Positions 16,661 through 24,201 are shown, numbered from the stretch's first letter. The stretch: DNA of 34,397 bases from Isoptericola variabilis (GCF_001750215.1 NZ_LWGM01000005.1:1-34397); one strand, 5' to 3'. Translations and numbers: made by a program. Notes: a model not told the origin generated them from the letters alone.

Positions 16661-16825
16661 ATGTGCTACGCAGTGACGTGCAAGAAGTGCGGCAAGACGA
16701 CCTGGTCCGGCTGCGGCCAGCACGTCGACGACGTCCGGCGTGGCGTGCCTGCCGCCCAGTGGTGCGCCGGGCACGCCGACGACCGGCCGTCCGGCGGCTT
16801 CCTGGCTCGCCTGTTCGGACGGTGA
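16661..16825 (+). CDS. 54-aa Cys-rich zinc-ribbon-like small protein
   Basis: ATG 16661 is preceded by GGAG and opens a 54-codon frame. The product begins MCYAVTCKKCGKTTWSGCGQ and contains Cys2, Cys7, Cys10, Cys18, His21, Cys35 and His38, ending in a basic hydrophobic tail (GGFLARLFGR). The pattern CxxCGKTTWxGCGQHV recurs in small uncharacterised proteins of actinobacteria. It most likely binds zinc or another soft metal such as copper. Its stop overlaps the start of the next gene (GTGA), so the two are translationally coupled. It lies 62 nt after the CsoR-box thioredoxin. Function unknown; a metal-responsive adaptor is only a guess. Confidence 0.85.
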   Translation: MCYAVTCKKCGKTTWSGCGQHVDDVRRGVPAAQWCAGHADDRPSGGFLARLFGR

Positions 16826-17385
16826 CCGCCGCCGGTGGCGATGCCCGCCGGCGGACGGCGTCAACCCGGCGCGCGCGCCGGCCGGCGAGCCACGCCCTTC
16901 GAGGGCCATGCGCGGCCTCGGTCGACGTCCGGTGCTCGTTCGCCGCGACGACCGCCTCCGTCGCGCAGGCGCGCCACTGGATCGAAGGGCGCCTGCGAGA
17001 CCTGCGCGCGCCCGCTGCCACCGTCTTGGCGATCGTGCTCGCCACGAGCGAGCTGGTCACCAACGCCGTCCTCCATGGCACCGGGACCCATACCGTGACC
17101 CTGAGGCTCCGGTACGACGCTGGTGGCATCCGTGTCGAGGTCTCCGCCGACGCCAGCACGACCGCTCCGCGCCTCCAACCGCGCCGTGCGGGCCTGCCCG
17201 GAGGGCACGGCATGCACATCATCGACGCGCTGGCCCGGGCGTGGGGTTGGCGGCCGGGCGACGGGGGCAGCGGCAAGGTCGTCTGGGCGGCGTTCGACTG
17301 CGCACCGCCCGGTGTCCTGCCGGCCCATCCCGCCCCCACGACGATTGGAGCCGGACACGAGACCCGCTCGAGGCACGACCGGTGA
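16822..17385 (+). CDS. RsbW-like HATPase domain protein (anti-sigma regulatory type)
   Basis: A 187-aa protein whose residues ~50-165 match the GHKL ATPase fold of anti-sigma kinases: the N-box ELVTNAVLHG, then VEVSADAS and the ATP-lid segment GGHGMHIIDALARAWGW. Such proteins phosphorylate anti-sigma antagonists or bind sigma factors, but many orphan copies in actinobacteria have unknown partners. The N-terminal ~45 residues are Arg/Ala-rich and not part of the domain. GTG 16822 is chosen because it overlaps the preceding stop by 4 nt (GTGA). No sigma factor or antagonist gene is adjacent, so its target lies elsewhere. It is co-directional with thioredoxin and the Cys-rich protein. Confidence 0.82.
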   Translation: MTAAGGDARRRTASTRRARRPASHALRGPCAASVDVRCSFAATTASVAQARHWIEGRLRDLRAPAATVLAIVLATSELVTNAVLHGTGTHTVTLRLRYDAGGIRVEVSADASTTAPRLQPRRAGLPGGHGMHIIDALARAWGWRPGDGGSGKVVWAAFDCAPPGVLPAHPAPTTIGAGHETRSRHDR

Positions 17386-17434
17386 GGTCATCGGCCAGGC
17401 AGCCCCCGCGGCAAGGTCGGGACGACGAGCGCTC

Positions 17435-17764
17435 GTGATCCACGCGTTCTCGGAGGCACCGGACGCGCTGACCGCGGCGCTCCGGGCCGCCCGGCATGCC
17501 GTCGAAGCGCTCGACGCCGACGTCACCGTGCAGGTCGTCGTCCAAGGCGGTGCCGTGCGCGGACTGACGACCGGCACCGGCTTCGTCCAGGACGTCACGA
17601 CCGCCCTCGCCGGCGCCGGGGTCGAGGTTGTCGCGTGCGCGAACAGCATGCAGCGCGCGCGAGTCGAGCGCGGCGACCTGCTCAGGGGGGTCGGCACCGT
17701 GCCCTCGGCCGTGGGCCACATCGCCGAACAGCAGTGGGGCGGCGCCGCGTACGTGCGCATCTAG
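17435..17764 (+). CDS. DsrE-family protein
   Basis: A 109-aa protein with a DsrE/DsrF-like alpha/beta fold: VIHAFSEAPDALTAALRAAR, then VTVQVVVQGGAVRGL and VEVVACANSM with the single conserved-position Cys, ending in VPSAVGHIAEQQWGGAAYVRI. Family members take part in sulfur relay or sulfane transfer. GTG 17435 gives a compact family-length protein; no strong ribosome-binding site is visible. It is 49 nt after the ATPase gene and closes the thioredoxin operon. A role in thiol or persulfide handling fits the context but is inferred. Confidence 0.78.
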   Translation: MIHAFSEAPDALTAALRAARHAVEALDADVTVQVVVQGGAVRGLTTGTGFVQDVTTALAGAGVEVVACANSMQRARVERGDLLRGVGTVPSAVGHIAEQQWGGAAYVRI

Positions 17765-17786
17765 CTGCGTGGACGTGTCCCGGCGA

Positions 17787-18869
17787 TCACCGCGCTCGGA
17801 CCAGACGCTGCTCGAGCACCCGGCGCATCGCTTCCTTGCCCGCCCGGACTGCACCCTCCAGGCGCCCGGCATGGGTCGAGGCCGTCTCGGTGGAGGCGAA
17901 GTGAACCCTGTCGTACACGGCCTGCCTGAGCGCCGCCAGGTCGTCACTCGCCAGCGATGCCGGCGACACCGGCGCTCGCGGGCTGGTGTATTGCTCCCCG
18001 CTCCAGTCCACGACGTGGACCTCGGCCGGCCGGGCCGCCTCGGGCCCGAAGAGCCGCGTGAGCTGTTCGACGAACCGCGCCTGGGCGCCGCGAAGGTCCA
18101 CCCCGGCAAGATCCTTCGCCGCGGCGACCCCGCAGAGGGCCGCGGGCACCGCATCGGGGCCGCTTTGGTCCAGAAGCTCGCGGAAGGGGCCGGTGTCGCT
18201 CGCCGCTGCGTCCGCCAGGCGCTCGCGGCGCCAGAAGGCGTCCTCGTACACGGCGACGGCGGTCACGACCGCGTGCGTCGACACGGCCGTCGCTTCGGCG
18301 GCCGCCCGGACCGTGCCCGGCAGGCCGGGGCTGAAGGCGATCTGCTCCATGGCGAGAGCGGGCGGCACCGCCACGATGACGTGATCGGTGAGCAGGCGGG
18401 TGCTGCGCGCGTCGACTCGGACGCCGTCGGGTGTGACGGAGATGCTCGAGACCGGGTCGCTCAGGCGCAGGGTGCCGCACGCGAGCTGGTCCGCCAGCCG
18501 CTGCGTGAGGTCCTGGGCGCCCTGGGCGAAACGGTACGAGGGCTGGCCGCGGCGATCGGCGTCCACCCGGTGGGGACCGGCGTGCGTCGGCTCGAGCAAC
18601 GCGTCACCGTGGAGGGGCTCGGTAAAGGTGCGCACGCCGAGCTCGTGGCTGAGCGCGCGGGTGAACAGCTCGTCGGGCCGGAACCGGCTCACCCCCAGGT
18701 CGATCGTCCCGGTCGCCGCCCGAACGCTGTGCGCGCGCCCGCCGACGCGGTCGCGTGCCTCGAACACCATGACCGTCGCTCCGGCGCGGCCGAGCGCTGC
18801 GGCCGCGGTCAAGCCGGCGACGCCCGCGCCGACGACGATGACGTCGCAGCGCGGCAGGTCGGCGCTCAC
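17787..18869 (-). CDS. FAD-dependent amine-oxidase-like oxidoreductase (short form)
   Basis: A 360-aa flavoprotein of the monoamine oxidase/phytoene desaturase superfamily. The N-terminal dinucleotide fold has VVGAGVAG (Gly14, Gly16, Gly19), then FEARDRVGGRAH with the ribose-binding Glu37. The C-terminal motif VHFASTETASTHAGRLEGAV is the second FAD-binding segment. Flavin amine oxidases usually have 420-450 residues, so this one is short. Substrate unknown. GTG 18869 is chosen because it overlaps the stop of an upstream 54-codon ORF by 4 nt (GTGA); GTG 18878 would add three residues. It is divergent from a LysR regulator that probably controls it. Confidence 0.86.
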   Translation of the reverse strand: MSADLPRCDVIVVGAGVAGLTAAAALGRAGATVMVFEARDRVGGRAHSVRAATGTIDLGVSRFRPDELFTRALSHELGVRTFTEPLHGDALLEPTHAGPHRVDADRRGQPSYRFAQGAQDLTQRLADQLACGTLRLSDPVSSISVTPDGVRVDARSTRLLTDHVIVAVPPALAMEQIAFSPGLPGTVRAAAEATAVSTHAVVTAVAVYEDAFWRRERLADAAASDTGPFRELLDQSGPDAVPAALCGVAAAKDLAGVDLRGAQARFVEQLTRLFGPEAARPAEVHVVDWSGEQYTSPRAPVSPASLASDDLAALRQAVYDRVHFASTETASTHAGRLEGAVRAGKEAMRRVLEQRLVRAR

Positions 18870-19030
18870 CGCGCCCACGACCCGTCATCAGTGCGGCAGC
18901 AGACCGCCGGTGGGAGGGTGGGCCGCTCGCCGGCGCCCGCTACGCCGGCGCGGCGGGCGGTCGCCGGTGCGGGGGCCGGCGAGGGCGCCGTCCGGGCCGT
19001 GTCTGCGGGCACGAGGGGGGAGATCTGCAT
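18866..19030 (-). CDS. 54-aa Pro/Ala-rich small ORF upstream of the flavoenzyme
   Basis: ATG 19030 has a strong AAGGAG site 7 nt upstream and opens a 54-codon frame that ends with a 4-nt overlap (GTGA) on the flavoenzyme start. The product starts MQISPLVPADTA, has a Pro/Ala/Thr-rich middle (APSPAPAPATA) and ends PPAVCCRTDDGSWAR with adjacent cysteines. I recognise no family. The initiation signals argue for translation. It may be a leader peptide that couples translation or a small functional peptide; a modified-peptide precursor is speculative. It lies in the region divergent from the LysR gene. Confidence 0.5.
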   Translation of the reverse strand: MQISPLVPADTARTAPSPAPAPATARRAGVAGAGERPTLPPAVCCRTDDGSWAR

Positions 19031-19129
19031 CGATGTGCTCCTTCGCGCCCACTCACGTGGGCGCACTCGGGTCTGGTCCGAGCCCGAACCTAGGCGGGCC
19101 GGTCGTCCTCCGGTAGGAGGGCTGTGCAA

Positions 19130-19144
19130 ATCTGGCGATAAGAT
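19130..19144 (+). promoter_or_regulatory. Candidate LysR-type T-N11-A box
   Basis: ATCTGGCGATAAGAT is a T-N11-A motif with ATCT and AGAT arms, located 6 nt upstream of the LysR start in the divergent region. This is the usual place for a LysR autoregulatory site. Confidence 0.45.
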
Positions 19145-19150
19145 CCGGCT

Positions 19151-20059
19151 ATGTCTGACCGGTGGAGCGTGGAAGGGTTGCGGTACGCGGAGGCGGTCGC
19201 CAAGGCGGGCTCGTTCAGCGCGGCCGCGCGGGCCTACGGCGTGACGCAGCCCGCGTTGTCCAACGGCATCGCCAAGCTCGAGTCTCGCCTCGGCGAGCGG
19301 CTGTTCGACCGATCCGCCCGCGGTGTGGTCCCGACGTCGTTCGGCGCTCAGATGCTCCCGCTGATCCAGCGGGCGACCGCAGCGCTCGACGACATCCCGG
19401 CGCAGGCGAAGCGGTGGAACGCTCCTGGCGGCGAGGACATCCGCATGGGCGTCTCGCCTCTGATCGACCCCGGGCTGGTGGCCCGCGCCTACACGGCGGT
19501 CTGCTGCCTCGGCGCCCTGCCCGGGCCGCATCAGCTGGTCCTGCGCGAGGCCAGTGTCGCCGACCTGCGCGCCGCCCTCTCGGCGGGGGACCTCGACCTG
19601 ATCCTTATCCCGTCGGTCGCGCCGATGCCACGGTACGAGCATCGCGTCGTGGCCTCCGAGCCGGTCGTGGTGGTCGAGCCCGCGCCGGCCGGCCGAGGGC
19701 CGGTGGAGCTGCACGAGCTGATCGACAAGCCGCTCATCCTCCTACCCGACACCTGCGGCCTGACGACCTTCGTCCGTGACCTCTTCCAGTCGCACGACTT
19801 GCCGTTGCGCGCGTACCCGGGCGAGGCGTCTACGCATCGCGTCCTGGAGGAGTGGGCCAACCTGGGCCTGGGCACCGCGGTGCTCCCACGGTCCAAGGTC
19901 ACCTCTCCCGCGACGCTGCACCGCGCGCTGGTGGAGGACGGCGCTGAGATCGAGATCTTCTACGAAGCGGTCTGGAACCCCAACTCCGCGCTGGCACCCG
20001 AGCTGCGAAGGCTTGCCGAGACCTTGGTCGAGCGGCCGGCGTCGGCCGCCCAGGGATAA
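19151..20059 (+). CDS. LysR-family transcriptional regulator
   Basis: A 302-aa LysR protein. The N-terminal winged helix-turn-helix covers residues 5-65 (EAVAKAGSFSAAARAYGVTQ, then PALSNGIAKLESRLGERLFD). The effector domain has GVSPLIDPGLVARAY, DLDLILIPSVAP and EEWANLGLGTAVLPRSKV. Two adjacent cysteines occur in AVCCLGAL and one in LPDTCGLTTF; whether they sense redox state is open. It is divergent from the flavoenzyme and its upstream small ORF, the classical LysR target layout, and lies upstream of trxB on the same strand. Ligand unknown. Confidence 0.92.
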   Translation: MSDRWSVEGLRYAEAVAKAGSFSAAARAYGVTQPALSNGIAKLESRLGERLFDRSARGVVPTSFGAQMLPLIQRATAALDDIPAQAKRWNAPGGEDIRMGVSPLIDPGLVARAYTAVCCLGALPGPHQLVLREASVADLRAALSAGDLDLILIPSVAPMPRYEHRVVASEPVVVVEPAPAGRGPVELHELIDKPLILLPDTCGLTTFVRDLFQSHDLPLRAYPGEASTHRVLEEWANLGLGTAVLPRSKVTSPATLHRALVEDGAEIEIFYEAVWNPNSALAPELRRLAETLVERPASAAQG

Positions 20060-20096
20060 GAGTCCGCTATACCTCCATTCGGCCCTGCGGCCTACC

Positions 20097-20134
20097 GGCC
20101 GCCGGCCTGAGCGCCATAGCGTGAGGCCGCGGCC
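20097..20134 (+). terminator. Candidate lysR terminator
   Basis: GGCCGC-C-GGCCT pairs with AGGCCGCGGCC (11 bp with one bulged base) around a 15-nt loop, 38 nt after the lysR stop. No U-tract. Confidence 0.4.
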
Positions 20135-20319
20135 CCGCCTCCCACACAGCTCTACGGGCGCTCGGTGCGGCCCTTGCGGCCGGAACCGTGCGTCTCAGCC
20201 GGCCACCGTCGGGCCTGCCCGACCGGCCGGCGCCAGTGGCGGGCAGGCCGCCGCCCGGACGCGCTCGTGCGCAGGGCCGGGCCAAGACACGGCCGGCGCG
20301 AGTCCGACTGCCCGGCTCT

Positions 20320-20352
20320 CGCGGCGCGCTGCACACACGGCAGCGCGCCGCG
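20320..20352 (+). promoter_or_regulatory. 13-bp perfect hairpin upstream of trxB
   Basis: CGCGGCGCGCTGC pairs perfectly with GCAGCGCGCCGCG around a 7-nt loop (ACACACG). It lies 112 nt upstream of the trxB ATG, so it may be a terminator for transcription from lysR or a leader structure. Confidence 0.5.
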
Positions 20353-20464
20353 GGATGCCTGGCGGCGGACTGCGGGGCCGGCCGGATGCAGGTCGAGTGA
20401 GCGTCGACGTGGCGAGAGGTCGAACCGACCAGCTACGCCGCCCGAGGAGAAGAAGGCACCCACC

Positions 20465-21430
20465 ATGAGGCAAGTCGTCATCATCGGATCAGGACCGGCG
20501 GGCTACACCGCTGCCATCTATGCGGCCCGAGCCAATCTCGCGCCCCTCGTGATCGCCTCGTCGGTCGGGGTGGGCGGAGAGCTCATGAACACCACCGAGG
20601 TCGAGAACTTCCCCGGTTTCCCCGACGGCATCATGGGTCCGGACCTGATGGACCAGATGCTGGCCCAGGCGCGGCGTTTCGGGGCAGAGGTCGTCTACGA
20701 CGACGTCACCGCCGTCGAGCTCGACGGGGACGTCAAGCGCGTCAGGCTCGGCTCGGGCGCGATCCACGAGGCACGGAGCGTGATCGTCGCGACCGGTTCC
20801 GCCTACCGCAAGCTAGGCCTGGGCGAGGAGGAGCGGCTGTCCGGCCGCGGCGTGTCGTGGTGCGCCACGTGCGACGGCGCGTTCTTCCGCGACCAGCGGA
20901 TCGCGGTCGTCGGTGGCGGCGACTCGGCGATGGAAGAAGCCCTCTTCCTCACCCGGTTCGCCGCCAAGGTGTACGTCGTCCACCGGCGCGAAAGCCTGCG
21001 CGCCTCCAAGATCATGCAGGAGCGCGCACGGACGAACGACAAGATCGAGTTCGTGTGGAATGCCGCGGTCACCGCGATCCGGGGCGACTCCAGCGTGACC
21101 GGGATCGAGCTCACGGACACCACCACCGCCCGGCGCCGCGACCTCGAGGTCACAGGACTCTTCGTGGCCATCGGCAACGATCCCCGCGTGCACCTCGTCC
21201 ACGGCCAGCTCGACCTGACCCCCGAGGGAACCATCGCCGTCCAGGGGCGCAGCTCCCGCACGAGCCTGCCCGGGGTCTTCGCGGCGGGCGACGTGATCGA
21301 CCCGCACTACCGCCAGGCCATCACCGCCGCAGGCTCCGGCGCCGCGGCCGCGCTGGACGCCGAGCAGTACCTCGCGGCGCTGGACCCGACGTCGATCTCG
21401 GCGGAGCTGGTCACAGCGCACGCGCTGTGA
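20465..21430 (+). CDS. trxB: Thioredoxin reductase
   Basis: A 321-aa low-molecular-weight thioredoxin reductase, transferring electrons from NADPH through FAD to thioredoxin. It has the FAD fold [18 protein letters not shown], the redox pair [11 protein letters not shown] (Cys133, Cys136), the NADPH fold [16 protein letters not shown] with the following HRRE, and the closing [21 protein letters not shown] 20465 follows AAGAAGG by about 8 nt. It heads the operon trxB / thioredoxin / glutaredoxin-like protein. It may also reduce the CsoR-box thioredoxin at 16224. The first lines of the protein match the family closely, so a frame extending further upstream is not used. Confidence 0.96.
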   Translation: MRQVVIIGSGPAGYTAAIYAARANLAPLVIASSVGVGGELMNTTEVENFPGFPDGIMGPDLMDQMLAQARRFGAEVVYDDVTAVELDGDVKRVRLGSGAIHEARSVIVATGSAYRKLGLGEEERLSGRGVSWCATCDGAFFRDQRIAVVGGGDSAMEEALFLTRFAAKVYVVHRRESLRASKIMQERARTNDKIEFVWNAAVTAIRGDSSVTGIELTDTTTARRRDLEVTGLFVAIGNDPRVHLVHGQLDLTPEGTIAVQGRSSRTSLPGVFAAGDVIDPHYRQAITAAGSGAAAALDAEQYLAALDPTSISAELVTAHAL

Positions 21431-21492
21431 CCGCCTCCCGCCCTGACCCCTCCCAACCCCCCTCTCTCCTCCCACACAGCAAGGAGCAGGAC

Positions 21493-21852
21493 ATGTCATC
21501 CACCCGTCCCGTCACCGACTCGTCGTTCGAGCACGACGTGCTGGCCAGCCCCAAGCCGGTCCTCGTGGACTTCTGGGCGGCATGGTGCCCGCCCTGCCGT
21601 GCGATCGCCCCGATCCTCGAGCAGTTCGCCGACGAGAACGCCGGCGCGCTCGACGTGGTCAAGGTCAACGTCGACGAGAACCCCGCAACCGCCGCGCGGT
21701 ATCAGGTCACGTCGATCCCGACGCTGATGGTCTTCCAGCGAGGCGCGGTGGCGAAAACCATGATCGGCGCCCTGTCGAAGGCCGCGCTGGAGACCGAGCT
21801 CGCCGACTTCCTCACCGGTGAGGTGGAGGTCCCGGCCCGTGGCGCCCGCTGA
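21493..21852 (+). CDS. Thioredoxin with WCPPC active site
   Basis: A 119-aa thioredoxin with FWAAWCPPC (Cys32, Cys35) in place of the usual WCGPC, and the cis-Pro segment TSIPTL. The Gly-to-Pro change should raise rigidity and alter the redox potential of the active site. A strong AAGGAG site lies 6 nt before ATG 21493. It is 62 nt after trxB, so the reductase and this thioredoxin are probably made together. The last ~10 residues (GEVEVPARGAR) extend past the core fold. Cytoplasmic; no signal peptide. Confidence 0.94.
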   Translation: MSSTRPVTDSSFEHDVLASPKPVLVDFWAAWCPPCRAIAPILEQFADENAGALDVVKVNVDENPATAARYQVTSIPTLMVFQRGAVAKTMIGALSKAALETELADFLTGEVEVPARGAR

Positions 21853-21950
21853 CGGCGCGCCGGATACAGCGCGCGTCGGCCCTCCGCTGCGGCTCCGGCC
21901 GACACCGCAGCGGGGACCTGCCCACCACGACAAGCGGAAGGACTGACGTC

Positions 21951-22199
21951 ATGACGCTGATCCGAATGTATGGCGCCGACTGGTGCGGCGACTGCCGGCG
22001 TACCCGGCGACAGCTCAACGAGGTCGGGGTCGTGTTCGACTACGTCGACGTCGCGCACGACCGGGTGGCCGCGGAAGAGGCTAGGGCGATCTCCGGCCGA
22101 TCCAACATCCCGGTGGTCGTGTACCCCGACGGGACGCACCAGGTCGAGCCGACCAATGCCGAGGTCGAGGAGAAGCTGCGCAGCCTGGCCCTCATCTGA
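21951..22199 (+). CDS. Glutaredoxin/mycoredoxin-like protein
   Basis: An 82-aa glutaredoxin-fold protein with YGADWCGDC (Cys12, Cys15), the segment FDYVDVAHDR and the cis-Pro region NIPVVVYPDG. Actinobacterial mycoredoxins reduce mycothiol mixed disulfides, and related small CxxC proteins occur beside trxB. The CGDC pair differs from the CGYC of Mycobacterium Mrx1. GGAAGGA lies about 9 nt before ATG 21951. It is the last gene of the trxB operon, closed by a hairpin 6 nt after its stop. Whether mycothiol or thioredoxin is the partner is open. Confidence 0.88.
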   Translation: MTLIRMYGADWCGDCRRTRRQLNEVGVVFDYVDVAHDRVAAEEARAISGRSNIPVVVYPDGTHQVEPTNAEVEEKLRSLALI

Positions 22200-22204
22200 C
22201 GGAC

Positions 22205-22255
22205 ACGACGCCGTTCCCGTCGAAGCGCACCAGTGCTTCCGCGGGACGGCGTCGT
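22205..22255 (+). terminator. Terminator hairpin of the trxB operon
   Basis: ACGACGCCGT pairs with ACGGCGTCGT (10 bp), with an inner stem GAAGC/GCTTC. It begins 6 nt after the glutaredoxin-like gene's stop. Confidence 0.65.
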
Positions 22256-22429
22256 CGCGCCCACGCACCGCTTCGCCGCGCGTGACCCGGCGCCGACACG
22301 GCGTCCCCCTGCGGCCTCCCGCAGGCCGGCGGGGCCGGCCGGCGACAGCGGGGGCCGCTCCGCGGCCCGGGCCGGACGACGAGCGGAGAACTTCGGTCTC
22401 CGGCGTCCCTCGGCCGGTGCCCCGGGATG

Positions 22430-22466
22430 CCATCGGGGCGACGAGCCAGGCCCGTCGCCCCGATGG
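22430..22466 (-). terminator. Terminator hairpin of the cysteine hydrolase gene
   Basis: A perfect 14-bp stem at 22430-22443 and 22453-22466 (core ATCGGGGCGACG/CGTCGCCCCGAT) with a 9-nt loop, 10 nt after the minus-strand stop at 22476. The 175 bp between this and the previous hairpin hold nothing I recognise. Confidence 0.65.
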
Positions 22467-22475
22467 TCTCGGCCG

Positions 22476-23111
22476 TCAGCCCTGGGCGCGCTGCGCGCCG
22501 GTGATGGCGGAGGTGCCGAGGTCGCTCTTGGGCAGCGGCTGACCGGCGGCGACGGCGTCGGTCCAGGCGAGGGTGTCGGCGACGGCGGCGAAGTTGGAGT
22601 TGAGCAGCGCCAGCAGGGTGGTGTGCACCGTCTTGGCGTCGGCGAAGCCGGCGTCGTTGGCGATGTTGATCGCGCCGGTGGCGTCGGAGAGCACCTCGGC
22701 GGCCAGGCCGTGCGTCTCGGCCTCGGCGGCCGAGGCGAGGATGCAGTTGTTCGTCATGTAGCCGGCCAGGGTGACGGTGTCGACCTGGCGCTCGCGCAGC
22801 CACTCGACCAGGTCGGTGCCGGCGAACACCGTGCCGTACTGCTTGACGATCGACTTCCAGGCGTCGGTCCGGCGAGCCTCGACCTCGGGGTGCAGGCGAA
22901 ACGCCTCCGTGGTCGGGTCGAAGACCGGCGCGCCCTCACCCATCGTGTGCTGAACCGCGACGACGGGGAGGCCCGCGGCGGTGGCGGCGTCGATCGCGCG
23001 GGCGATCTGCGGCAGCGACTCGGTGTGCGGCGGGTACTGGATCTCCAGCGGGCCGCCGAAGTACTCCTGCTGGACGTCGACGAGGACGAGGGCGCGGCGC
23101 GGGGTGGTCAT
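22476..23111 (-). CDS. Isochorismatase-family cysteine hydrolase
   Basis: A 211-aa member of the isochorismatase-like hydrolases, which cleave small amides or related bonds with an Asp-Lys-Cys triad. The Asp is in LVLVDVQQEYF, a Lys candidate lies in WKSIVKQYGTVFAGTDL, and the Cys is in LAGYMTNNCILASA after the conserved cis-peptide region. GAGGAG lies about 9 nt upstream of ATG 23111. It is divergent from a DJ-1/AraC regulator, a common actinobacterial pair. The substrate cannot be read from sequence. Confidence 0.9.
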   Translation of the reverse strand: MTTPRRALVLVDVQQEYFGGPLEIQYPPHTESLPQIARAIDAATAAGLPVVAVQHTMGEGAPVFDPTTEAFRLHPEVEARRTDAWKSIVKQYGTVFAGTDLVEWLRERQVDTVTLAGYMTNNCILASAAEAETHGLAAEVLSDATGAINIANDAGFADAKTVHTTLLALLNSNFAAVADTLAWTDAVAAGQPLPKSDLGTSAITGAQRAQG

Positions 23112-23161
23112 GGGTGGGTACTCCTCGGGAGGCGGGTAGGCGCCACGGGGCGGGCGCCCCA

Positions 23162-23197
23162 CCAATGCTCCTAGGTCATGGCGAAGTTAACCATTGG
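23162..23197. promoter_or_regulatory. Candidate operator in the cysteine hydrolase / AraC divergent region
   Basis: CCAATG and CATTGG form an inverted repeat with 24 nt between them, and CCTAGG is at 23170-23175. A -10-like TACGAT at 23211-23216 lies 8 nt before the AraC-type gene. The arms are short, so this is a weak call. Confidence 0.3.
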
Positions 23198-23223
23198 CAC
23201 GTGTGCACGCGTACGATGGATGT

Positions 23224-24201
23224 GTGCCAACCTCCACCAACCGGCTCCGCATCGCCGTCTATGCCTTCGACGGCGTGACGATGTTCCACCTCGCCGTCCC
23301 GCAGCTGGTGTTCGACGAGGTCACTCGTCAGGGGCTCGGCACGTGGGAGACCGTGCTGTTCTCCGAGCGGGCCGGGTCGGTCCGCACCGCGGAGGGCTAC
23401 CGGATGTCGGGCGTGCACGGAGTGAGCGCTACCGAGGACGCCGACGTGGTGGTGGTGCCCTCCTGGCACGAGGACGCCCGGCCCGTCGGGCCGACGCTCC
23501 GGCGCGCGCTGCGCCGCGCGCACACCCGTGGCGCGACCGTCGCCGGGCTGTGCCTGGGCGCCGTCGCCGTCGTGCACGCCGGGCTGCTGTCCGGCCGCAC
23601 GGCCGTGACCCATTGGCAGGCCGTCGACGCGCTGGCCGCCCGCCATCCCGACGTCGCCATCGATCCTTCGGTCCTGTACATCGACCACGGCGACGTGCTC
23701 ACCTCGGCCGGCACGGCCTCGGCGATCGACGCGTGCCTGCACCTGGTCCGCAGCCGGCTCGGCGCCGCCGCCGCCAACCAGGTCGCCAGGCATCTGGTCG
23801 TCGCCCCGCACCGCGAGGGCGGGCAGGCGCAGTACATCGACCGTCCGCTGCCGCCGCGGCCGGCTGACGACCCGATCTCCCGGGTGCTGGAATGGGCCCT
23901 GTTGCACCTGGACGAGGCCCTGACCGTCGATCAGCTGGCCGCCGTCGCACACATGAGCCGGCGAACCTTCATCCGGGCCTTCCAGGCCTCGACCGGAGCC
24001 ACACCGGCGGCCTGGGTGCGCTCACGCCGCCTGGACGAGGCACGCCGCCTGCTCGAGTCCACCGACCTGCCGGTCGAGCAGGTCGCCGCCGGCTGCGGTT
24101 TCGGCAACGCCGTCACGCTGCGGCAGAACTTCGCCGCCGCCTTCGGCACCTCACCCTCGGAGTACCGTCGCCGCTTCGACGCCCGTAGCGCGTCCGCCTG
24201 A
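23224..24201 (+). CDS. GlxA-type regulator: DJ-1/PfpI domain with AraC DNA-binding domain
   Basis: A 325-aa protein. Residues ~8-180 form a DJ-1/PfpI-like (GATase1-like) domain with the nucleophile-elbow segment VAGLCLGAVAVVHAGLLSGR; residues ~220-320 are two AraC helix-turn-helices, with QLAAVAHMSRRTFIRAFQAS and VEQVAAGCGFGNAVTLRQNF. The elbow Cys is retained, although these regulators are usually not enzymes. GTG 23224 is likely; GTG 23203 and TTG 23194 are in frame upstream. No ribosome-binding site is visible and a -10-like TACGAT is close, so the message may be leaderless. It probably activates or represses the divergent hydrolase gene. Confidence 0.9.
   Translation: MPTSTNRLRIAVYAFDGVTMFHLAVPQLVFDEVTRQGLGTWETVLFSERAGSVRTAEGYRMSGVHGVSATEDADVVVVPSWHEDARPVGPTLRRALRRAHTRGATVAGLCLGAVAVVHAGLLSGRTAVTHWQAVDALAARHPDVAIDPSVLYIDHGDVLTSAGTASAIDACLHLVRSRLGAAAANQVARHLVVAPHREGGQAQYIDRPLPPRPADDPISRVLEWALLHLDEALTVDQLAAVAHMSRRTFIRAFQASTGATPAAWVRSRRLDEARRLLESTDLPVEQVAAGCGFGNAVTLRQNFAAAFGTSPSEYRRRFDARSASA

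Larger units (their letters stand above)
20060..20464. other. 405-bp gene-free stretch between lysR and trxB
   Basis: No convincing coding region is seen on either strand; the open frames are Arg/Pro/Ala-rich and match nothing I recognise. It holds a hairpin soon after lysR (20097-20134) and a 13-bp perfect hairpin (20320-20352). The trxB promoter must lie here, but I cannot find a clear SigR-type GGGAAT...GTT pair. Confidence 0.6.

Noticed and set aside
20067-20336. Minus-strand 89-codon frame in the lysR-trxB gap
   Set aside because: Arg/Pro/Ala-rich, no ribosome-binding site and no family resemblance; likely chance.
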